Shown here: positions 55,199 through 64,000 of the stretch, piece after piece
How positions within the stretch are numbered: position 1 is the stretch's first letter
Layout of the letters: each line of letters starts with the position of its first letter
Assembly (NCBI GenBank): GCA_019925095.2
Contig: CM034392.1
Coordinates: 2,797,501-2,861,500, forward strand
Direction: 5' to 3'
DNA length: 64,000 bases
From: Dendrolimus kikuchii
Taxonomy: Eukaryota > Arthropoda > Insecta > Lepidoptera > Lasiocampidae
Program-made: the position numbers and the translations under genes
The notes under the pieces: generated by a model
What the model was told of the DNA's origin: nothing
The model's database searches: none
What the model saw: the letters and a program-made list of their open reading frames with translations, nothing else

Positions 55199-55412
55199 CT
55201 AGCTGTCTCGGCAGACGTTGTTCTGCCCTGAAATAATACAATTTAGAACCCGATTCCAGCGCCACCTACCGGGTCCAAATGTAAGCTATCCTATCTTTCA
55301 AGTCAGATCAAACTGCACACGGTGTGCAAATTTGATTAAAATCAGTCAAGTAGTTTAGGAGTCCATCGCGGACAAACAACGTGACGCGTAATTTATATAT
55401 ATTAAAATATAC
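55199..55412 (-). mobile_element. Helitron, short
   Basis: Plus reading begins CTAGCTGTCTCGGCAGACG after A. The interior has CAGCGCCACCTACCGGGTCC. The 5' end is worn (TATATATATTAAAAT). Confidence 0.78.
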
Positions 55413-55854
55413 ATACAAACATATTCACATTCAAAATTCATTCATTTATTTATATAAGTTTATTTCTAGGCCTTATATAATTATATCTAAAACATATGGT
55501 AATGAATTATAATACTTAAAATTAAGGCTACAATTTTTGTGGCGGCTGTTGCTGCACTAGACTCTGGGTCTATATCGCGGCACCCAACAGAATTTTATTA
55601 TAAAAACTTAAATATATATAGTACAATTATTCATTAATTAACCTAGAACTATGTAAAATTTGTGCGTGCGCGCGGGTATGTGTGTGCGTGTGTTTGTGTG
55701 TGTGTGTGTGTAACCCTAGTGTTATGATCAGTTTATCGGTTTATATTATCTCGCCTGTTTCCCATTGGGTTCGGCAAAGACGATGGTCTCAATAGCGATG
55801 ATCCCGACAAATGACTTTCGCTTTATTTATTTCCATTAATCTCTTGTTATTATT
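55413..55854. other. Unassigned; GT-rich microsatellite
   Basis: 55662-55711 is GT/GC repeat. Nothing else recognised. Confidence 0.5.
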
Positions 55855-55858
55855 ATAT

Positions 55859-56308
55859 TGTTACGAGTGCGGGACTCGAATTAAAAATGCCGTTGGAATT
55901 AGTATAGAATTTATTAGAACTATACAAACACGTATAACACAGGTACAAATATAACTGAACACAATCAGTCCGTCACTATATAGGTTATCGAATGTGCACA
56001 AGTCTCGCCTTGATCGTGGTTCTCGCTAGACTAACACCTCTCTCCATCCTGCCGTCGTTTTATACTTCACAAATACAAGTGTGCCCGCCCGTATCGTCGT
56101 CTTAATTTCCTAGAAATCGTAATCCGCACACCTGGTTAATTACACCTGCAAACGGCCATAAACGAGTACAATAGGCTGTTCTCCGCAATAACCAATAAAT
56201 AAGTAAACGAAAGGAGACAATCATAAAAGTATTACAATTGGTTCAAATGCCGACAGGTAATAGCGTGCTTCGTGGAATTTGTCTTTGTCGGGGGGCTGAG
56301 TTGTAAGA
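55859..56308 (-). mobile_element. Solo LTR 4
   Basis: Plus reading TGTTACGAGTGCGGGACTCG to GGGGGCTGAGTTGTAAGA (expected TAACA, one change). ATAT lies on both sides (55855-55858, 56309-56312). Confidence 0.88.
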
Positions 56309-56321
56309 ATATATTATACAT

Positions 56322-56626
56322 ACATACATACATAACTTCACGCCAGTTCCCTTGCGAGGTAGGCACGAACAACAGAGCGCCATTTAGGCCCATTCTTACA
56401 CACCTCATTTGCTTCTTTGACATTCATAACTCTTGTCATGCACGCTCGTCTGTTCTTAAGGCTCCTGACATCACCCTCCGCTAGTACACGATCAATTTGA
56501 TCATGGAAGGTGTGTCGTGGCCTTCCACGACTTTTGCATCCATCCACTTTTGCATTGTATATCTGTTTAGTCATTCTTTCCACATGCCCGAACCACCGGA
56601 GCATTCCTTTCCTTACCTTCACCTTC
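56322..56626 (-). mobile_element. AREL-family LINE 3' end
   Basis: Minus strand: VKVRKGMLRWFGHVERM to YLARELA-stop. The 14-bp AATATATTATACAT lies at 56308-56321 and 56627-56640, overlapping the end of the LTR, so the LINE came later. Confidence 0.93.
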
Positions 56627-56640
56627 AATATATTATACAT

Positions 56641-57424
56641 GTACATTTATTAGAGCTACTTTTTGCCTGACTTTTCCTCAATGAAAAAATTAACCTGCGT
56701 TGCCATATTCAGCAACTCAATAATACTACCCTTTCGTAAAAAGCAATTTATTACCCTCGGTATTGAAATTCTCCGTAACACTTCTTACGATTATTTTAAT
56801 TGTTCACTGACAATTGTTCGCGCAAATTCTCTAAGTAACCATCTATCGTCAATCATCCCGCCTTTGTGTTTATGGTAGGCGTTCGCATAAGACGTAATAA
56901 ATCATTTTTATTGCTCAAATTTCGTTGCAAGTTTGTATGAGCCATGTTGTTTCGGATTAAGCTTACAAGTTTTAGAATTCCAATGGTTGCATGTTTATTG
57001 GGAGACCTTACTAAGTGTACTTTCGGAACGGGAATCTCACGTCGATGAACTTTGCGCGTTTTATGTTAATACGATTTTCAGTTCTACGCTTTAGACTTAT
57101 TGAATTTTGGTTGTGTTTGCAAGAACTATAAATTACGTGTGTGTTCGAATCCCACAAATTCGTAACAGTATATACAACCAGTATACGAATATTTTGTTTT
57201 AAACTCATTTAAACATTCCAACACAAAATACAAGCTCAAATATACGACACATTTAAATCGCAAATGAGACGAGTGAACGCTATATCAGACATCGTCTCGG
57301 TGCCGAATCTAATTTCCCACTCGGGTTAAATGGCGATGCGATTCTAAATTGGTTTACGTACGCGGTAAACATTTGGTGGTTATACCCTACATGTGACGTA
57401 TTATGTCGTCCTGATGGAATATTT
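56641..57424. other. No gene seen
   Basis: Unassigned; short frames without motifs. Confidence 0.4.
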
Positions 57425-58240
<816 letters not shown>

Positions 58241-58382
58241 CATATATTCTTGATTATATGATACTTTTGTTTGACCGAATTCAATTGGTGATATTGTTTT
58301 TATATAATTATAATTAAATAGAATGTATTATAATACTTTTAAATAACAAAGACCCCAAAACTAAAATACACTATGTAGCAGA

Positions 58383-58925
58383 TCACTGCCAACGGGGAGC
58401 ATGCCCAGAAGGCTGGCTGCATTGCCGCGCTGTATGGCGATGCTTATTTGTTGTGCGAAATATGAGCCAGCTGATTACGGTTAGCGTCAAAGAGTTTCTC
58501 TTTGCCGACGGACCCCACGGACCTAATGTTTCAACCCCAAACGGCACAAATATGTAACCTTTCCCTAAGGCTGCATATTTGCACTGTTTGACATCTTCAG
58601 CTGAAGCGGCGGCGTTGCTAGCCCCCGTCTCGGTCATTGAAAGATGTGACGGGGCAGGGTGTCAACACAGGTCGCATCGCACCCTAGCGGCCGCCCCATC
58701 TTCCAAGGGACGAGTGACATTCCGTCCGGTCTCTTGCCATCGTCACGTACCAGGCCATTCGGTTCTAGAATGGCCGGTACGCCGACGCTGACAAGAGCTC
58801 GGCGGATGATGTCGTTGAGGCTGGCATGGCGAGAACTTCTTCCTGCGCTTTTTAAACATGACAACCCATGGTGTCCAAATCGGCCTACCATAACTCCACA
58901 TTGACAGTGATTTGATACGCAACAT
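58383..58925 (-). pseudogene. LINE C-terminal fragment with zinc motif and RPD...D endonuclease-like core, copy 3
   Basis: Minus strand: [18 protein letters not shown] (Cys/His cluster), [47 protein letters not shown], then after a frameshift DVKQCKYAALGKGYIFVPFG and, after another, ISIAIQRGNAASLLG. A Cys/His knuckle followed by RPD, D and K-x-x-KY is the layout of the restriction-like endonuclease of R2/R4-type LINEs; that assignment is an inference. Two frameshifts. Confidence 0.8.
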
Positions 58926-59012
58926 GGTGCCCTCAGGAGTAAACTCGCGGCTAATCGTAATGTAGTATTGTCCAGAAGTGTGTTCTTATAAATTTTATTA
59001 TTTTTATATATA

Positions 59013-59415
59013 TGACGGAGTGGGAACCTCCGTAGTGTTTATAAAAAGTGTGACGTCGGCAATGCTGACGTCACGATTGTTGGCTTCTTGGTGACGACCC
59101 ATATTTGAGTCCTCGAAATAAAATTTCAAGAGTACTTGGTATCGTTTATTCCAAGAGCGTTAAGACTTCTTAGAGAGGTCCGTCCCGTTCGGCGGCTCGA
59201 ACAATAATGACAGAGTGTCGACAGTGAGGCCGTATTTATAGGGCTCGGTGCACGTGTCGGCGCACGTACACGTGATCACAAATTTTTAGGTTAGGTATTA
59301 AAATTACAATAAAATCTTGTTGTTTTACGTTAATTTCACATTACGATAAACTCATAGTAATTAAATAAATTATTATTGTTTTTGTAATACGTTAATTGTT
59401 GTATTTCTGCCGACA
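59013..59415 (-). mobile_element. Solo LTR 5 (different family, with promoter)
   Basis: Minus strand: TGTCGGCAGAAATACAAC at 59415, CCCTATAAATACGGCC near 59240, GGAATAAACGATACC near 59150, ending CTCCGTCA at 59013. TATATA flanks both sides. TATA box and AATAAA in this order fit an LTR. No adjacent gag or pol. Confidence 0.75.
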
Positions 59416-59784
59416 TATATATATATTTAAAATCATAAATCTTAATTTAATGTACACATTAGTAAACTAAAGCACAACTTCGGCGCAAATATCTGATTTC
59501 TCGTTGAAACGCCTAAAAGTTGGTCGACTAACGAGTCGTTTGAATTTTTGGCCTCGCCCCCAGGCCTTAGCGGCAAGATTGTTTTTCGGGACTGTCCGGG
59601 ACTTGTTTCTGAGTTTAAGCCCCGCAAATGACCGACTGGGGAAAATTTAATTACGTATTTCGTGAGTTGCTTAAGCGCTTCCGATAGCTTTAATCGCAAA
59701 TAGAAAATAATACTTTGTAATAATATTATACTTATAATTATCAAAGCAAGACAACACATACAAGATAAATAGATTAGAAAGCTT
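59416..59784. other. No gene seen
   Basis: A 105-codon minus-strand frame (59442-59759) has no recognised motif. Confidence 0.35.
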
Positions 59785-59885
59785 ATCTATATATAAAAAT
59801 CAATTGCTGTTCGTTAGTCTTGCTGAAACTCGAGAATGGCTGGACTGATTTGGCTAATTTTGGTTTTGAATTATTTGTGGAAGTT
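59785..59885 (+). mobile_element. Helitron 5' end fragment
   Basis: TCTATATATAAAAATCAATTG, GAGAATGGCTGGACTGATTTG and GAATTATTTGTGGAAGTT match a common insect Helitron 5' terminus. 3' end missing. Confidence 0.7.
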
Positions 59886-59939
59886 ATAGCGGGTAATATA
59901 ATAATACGACTATATTATACCGCATACGTGTATTAAATT

Positions 59940-60300
59940 AAAAATATATATACATAAGAAAGCGGGGTTAGTTTTGCCTTGGCTGTCGTTTCGATTTTTG
60001 TGGCCGTACTGCCCTGAAGTGTCCGCAAGTCCAGGGGTGGTGCCGTCGGTAGGGGCTTGGTATCTTGGACAGCCGGGGATGACCTTCCAGGTGCACTGCG
60101 CAATGAGACCTCCACTTCTTTTCCACAAAACTCCAAGCCAAATTTTAAGAAGGGGGAAAAAGGATCTGGAATGCACGTCCAGCGTGTTAATATAAAACGG
60201 AAGCGCTTCCAAAAGTCGGCCACCTCGGCAAGACAACAAAACAGGGCAAAAGACCGTAGCTGGTGAGATGGCCAAGCGGAAGGCAGACGGAGTTACAAGA
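59940..60300. other. Unrecognised moderately GC-rich segment
   Basis: Open frames exist on both strands (minus 59910-60275, plus 59974-60195). None resembles a family I know, and there is no neighbouring gene structure. Confidence 0.35.
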
Positions 60301-60500
60301 CATTTGAAATTTATACAATGATTTTAAAATTTATGAAATGAGATTAAAGTTCTGACAATATGAACATGAATAAAAACAAGATCAATTAAAATGTAAGAAA
60401 AAGAAATAAAATTGAGCATAGCCACATGCACAATTTAATGAGGTGACAACTATAAAGCATGCGTGGGCGAAAAAAAAAACTACAACTAACAAGCTTATCT

Positions 60501-61065
60501 TCTAATATATAAAATTCTCGTGTCACAGTTTTCGTTGCCATACTCCTCCGAAACGGCTTGACCGATTTTGATGACATTTTTTGTGCTTATCCGGTATCTA
60601 TGAGAATCGGTCAACATCTATTTTTCATCCCCCTAATGTACTCCACCCCTAAATATTTTTTTTTATTTTTTAGACAAAATTGTTAATTTCTATTTTTTTA
60701 TGATACAACATACAAAAATACATACAACGCTAAATTTCCACCCCTCTACGATCAACCCCTATTTTTCATTTGTTAATTATAAACTTTAATTTTTTGCAAG
60801 ATTTTTAATCTTATTTTGTTATGACTTAGAATTTTAAAAAAATATATTACTCTTTTAGATTCACAATTAGAACCGGTAGGTGGCGCTGAGATCGGGTTCT
60901 GGAATCCTACTAATCACCGGGAGGGATTTTGGTGATTTTGTTTTTGTGTGTTTGAGTGGGTACCGGGATGGTTGAGATTCGCAATTAGAACCGGTACGTG
61001 GCGCTGGGATCGGGTTCTACAATTTTATTTTTTAAAGGCAGGACAACGTCTGCCGGGGCCGCTAG
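60501..61065 (+). mobile_element. Helitron, long form
   Basis: TCTAATATATAAAATTCTCG to GCCGGGGCCGCTAG, followed by T. Nearly collinear with 26892-27464. Confidence 0.88.
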
Positions 61066-61582
61066 TATTATATATAGGTTTCAACACTTACCAAAAACGT
61101 GGGTTATAAACACTAATTAAAATTAAAATTGACAAAAAAAAAGCAATAATTATCTTAATAAATTTTAAGATTACATAACGTGCTGGTTGTTTCAAATTTG
61201 ACAACGAAATGACCCGTCGAGCACCGATGTGCTGTCAAAATGCGCGGCCTGCGAGCCGCCGCGACCGGTTGCTTAAACCACTAAAGGCTAGTGTATCACT
61301 CGGCGATGCTCGCGTTTATTATTTTAATAATTATTTTTAAAATATATTTAATATTACGTTACGTACGTTACACAGTCCAGGGAAGGTTTAAAAGGTGGGT
61401 AAATATGCAAAAATGCTTGAAATATAGTAAAAACAACAATTTCGCTTTCCATTAGAAACTATTCCTGCCTGTCAAACATTTGATGTTCGTCCCGTCGTTC
61501 AGAAATCAAATTAAATTTAAAAGAATACTTTTGTTTTTTTTCATTTGCAATTATCATTCAGGTTTTTTTATTTATTGATTCT
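61066..61582. other. No gene seen
   Basis: GC-richer at 61205-61275; nothing identified. Confidence 0.4.
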
Positions 61583-61613
61583 GAGGCGGTACGACGTTTG
61601 CCGGGTCAGCTAG
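61583..61613 (+). mobile_element. Helitron 3' terminus
   Basis: GACGTTTGCCGGGTCAGCTAG followed by T; the 5' partner is not evident. Confidence 0.65.
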
Positions 61614-61839
61614 TTATTCATTAATTTTCGAGACAGCTTACTGCGACATACATAAATTGACATACTAACATGATGATTTATAAATGTTCCTTTTTTGTTA
61701 CAATCGCTACAGAAATATAAACATGATTTTTAGAATCTATAATAATATCAAATTGAAGCAATTAAAAATGACTACTGGAATAGACTATATGACGATATAA
61801 CGATGGAGAACACGATTCATTTTTTTAGATTTTTTAGTC

Positions 61840-62160
61840 TTTTTGTTCGGGATTCACGTAAAAACTACTAGGCGGATTTCGGTGAGGTATTCGCTGATCG
61901 ACAGTTAATTCTTATACTTAAGCTCTGCGCTACTTTTTATCCTGAGAATCCCGCGGGAATTTTTCTGGTAATGATTTAAAATGGCCAGATTTAAAAAAAA
62001 ACGAAATCTAATGTGATTTATTACTGATCGATAGTAAATTTAATTTAATAAAATGTGTGATTTTTTATCCCGGGAGGCCTGCGGGATTTTTTCCGGGAGC
62101 GGTTTGAAGTTGTTCAGATGCATACAAATTAGCTTACTCCGACACAGTACCCATTAAAAT
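61840..62160 (+). repeat. Repeat M
   Basis: Second copy of 51890-52125, with an added stretch (62005-62100) that partly repeats the GATCGA...GGGAGGCC motif. Confidence 0.6.
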
Positions 62161-62164
62161 GATA

Positions 62165-62463
62165 GCTTTTTTTATTGCAGGAGTTCAGCAGACAGGCAGA
62201 CGACCCACTTGATGGAAAGCGGTTACCATCGCCTATGGACATTTGCAACACCAGAAGTGCTACAAATGCGCTGCTGCTCTCTTAAGGGAGACTGGAACCT
62301 GGTCACTAATGCCGGAAAACGACTCAAGGTTGTTATGGCGACATGCTTTAGACCAGGGGTGGCAGCCATCCAGTCGGGCAAATACCTGGCTGTGGGTTGT
62401 TTTGTCGTCTCTTACGACAGGCCGCAGGAAATTGTATTCTTTCTCCGTTCCTGCACGGATAAA
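62165..62463 (-). mobile_element. Poly(A) SINE, long form
   Basis: T run, ATTGCAGGAGTTCAGCAGAC to CTCCGTTCCTGCACGGATAA, with small deletions near 62383 and 62423. Confidence 0.9.
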
Positions 62464-62639
62464 ATTAAGCTTACATTCTTTTTTCAAATGCTTCGATACT
62501 TTGTGTCCCGGGAATTTCAGGACTTGTTAATAGCTTGCTTTGCTTAGAGATCTGGGTACTTTATTGAATATCATTGGCACCATGTCGAATACACTTTTCC
62601 CTACGAAAGCGGTTCTACATCGTTGACGGGATCAAGAGT

Positions 62640-62785
62640 ATCTTAATTGATAATAAGTGTATAAGCTAGCGCCGTGTCGAGTTTCATTTAAATCCGTTCA
62701 ATAGTTCTCACGTAATTCTCGAACAGACGGAAAAACATTCTAAAAATTTTTCATCTACTGCTGGTCCGAATTAGCCCCCAGATTT
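62640..62785 (+). repeat. Repeat H
   Basis: Second copy of 12310-12480 (TTTCATTTAAATCCGTTC, CGAATTAGCCCCCAG). Confidence 0.5.
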
Positions 62786-62985
62786 TTATTCTCATTTTAA
62801 ACTCATTGTACAAATTCAACACCCTCAACAAATTTATTATATTTTACTTTGAAATAAAAGTTTAAGATCAAAATTTTCTTACAAATAACATTGATATTTC
62901 CTCAATACAAAATATTTCTAGAATACTTTAAACCCCTTTTACCGAGTTTTAAAATTGGCTTTTTGTCAATTTTAATGTTATTGTA

Positions 62986-63414
62986 CAGTCGCGGAATGAA
63001 AATGTTCGTCACCTTAATGTCGATTTTTGCTTCCATGAGTACAAGAAACACTACTGTCAACATTTTAATAAATCTTACGTTCTTAAAGTATTAAAACGTG
63101 AAAAAAGAAAATTGCAATGTTGACAATGACAGACGCTGAGATTAACAATAAAAAACAAAGGGGGTATAATCACTACGCTTAACATAAATATTAAAACAAA
63201 TAAAAATGTTATACATGTCTAAACAATCATCTTAGACAAGACAGAAAATCAAACAACTTTGATCTAAATAATTTTAAACTTTATTGTCAAATATTTAAAC
63301 ATAATTTTCTGTGGAACAGTCTGTTCTGTGACTTACTTTGAAAAAGTAACATGTGCTCGCGGAACGTTAAATGAATTATTTTGAAAATTGGTAAACATTT
63401 TCATACCACGACTG
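62986..63414. mobile_element. Tc1/mariner-type MITE
   Basis: CAGTCGCGGAATGAAAATG at the left and CATTTTCATACCACGACTG at the right are inverted with two mismatches, and TA flanks each end (62984-62985, 63415-63416). No transposase frame. Confidence 0.75.
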
Positions 63415-64000
63415 TACAAACTCGATACCTCCAACAGATTTAAGTTACACATACAATACGTGATGTACAACACTTAAATATAAACACCTTACATCTTGAC
63501 TTATTATGCCAGTTGCCACACCCTAATCCTAAGTAAAGTTTCAAAACCTTTTCAATCAGACAAATCCAAGGCAAATCCCCGAGCTGCCAACATTCGAACC
63601 TCTATCAGTGAAAACATAAATCTTAAAAAACTTATCAAAAAAGGGTAGAACCACGCAACCGAGATAGCAAGCAATTATTTGTTGGAAACTTATTGCGTTT
63701 CAATCGGGCAAAATGGGCCGGGATGGGCTAAAATGGATCCAAACAGGCCGAAATGGGACCGGTAGCCCATAATGGACCATCGGTAGCCTAGCCCCTAAAT
63801 ACTTCGTAATGTGGGTAGTATCTCACAACAAGTATTATCTTTAGTATCGCTGAGTACTCGATATGTATTATGTGTGTTTCTAAATGCTAAATATTTAGTA
63901 GTAGTACTTAATTAATTATTAAGTTAATTAGTATTCGATCGTCAAAACTTTTAAAACCCAAACCCAGCAAAAACTGCCAGACCTCAAGTACTGTGAGCTC
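63415..64000. other. No gene seen
   Basis: Includes a short degenerate repeat of AATGGG/CGGTAGCC units at 63705-63795. Nothing else recognised. Confidence 0.4.

Overview
The window looks like intronic or intergenic DNA from a moth or butterfly (Lepidoptera). This is an inference from three things: AT-rich, gene-poor DNA; dense short 5'-truncated non-LTR retrotransposon ends, SINEs, MITEs and Helitrons of types I know from lepidopteran genomes; and a spliced animal-type exon. There is no prokaryotic gene organisation. Family labels such as AREL, PE and FB1 are working names made for this report, and most names come from reading motifs and comparing copies within the window.

Only one stretch is convincingly a host coding exon: 9775-9921 (+), a phase 0-0 exon encoding 49 residues of an ADAM-type (M12B) metalloprotease propeptide. 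If the gene continues on both sides, nearly the whole window is intron.

The rest is a layered graveyard of mobile DNA. (1) At least 19 copies of one non-LTR retrotransposon 3' end (AREL family; protein ends ARELA, TGTA-repeat tail), many with visible 7-17 bp target duplications. (2) About 16 copies of one poly(A) SINE, in a long and a short form. (3) Four PE repeats, each about 0.5 kb, three of them carrying a perfect 22-bp palindrome. (4) Five solo LTRs, four with matching 4-bp duplications. (5) More than ten non-autonomous Helitrons with TC...CTAG ends between A and T. (6) Foldback/MITE elements, including a long-TIR family (FB1) and a TTAATACGTGAAG-TIR family (MITE-T). (7) A decayed DD41D-type Tc1/mariner transposon (42164-44724) hit by at least three later retroelements. 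(8) Several other LINE 3' ends: two with a C-terminal C2H2 finger and three with a domain resembling a restriction-like endonuclease.

Layout: 1-9.7 kb, LINE/SINE/repeat DNA; 9.8-9.9 kb, the exon; 10-12.3 kb, a jockey-like LINE end and two PE repeats in inverted orientation around an RTE fragment; 12.3-25 kb, mixed repeats with a solo LTR; 25-37 kb, PE, inverted SINE pair, nested MITE-T, LTR and FB1; 38.0-39.3 kb, a 190-bp satellite; 39.7-45.6 kb, SINE, Helitrons, mariner nest, 60-bp-arm hairpin and endonuclease fragment; 46.4-50 kb, solo LTR and a hairpin-bearing tandem array; 50-64 kb, Helitrons, SINEs, FB1, two solo LTRs, LINE fragments and a Tc1-like MITE. I saw no CRISPR, rRNA gene, functional tRNA gene or operon. 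The elements do not work together; they record successive insertions that can be ordered from their nesting.
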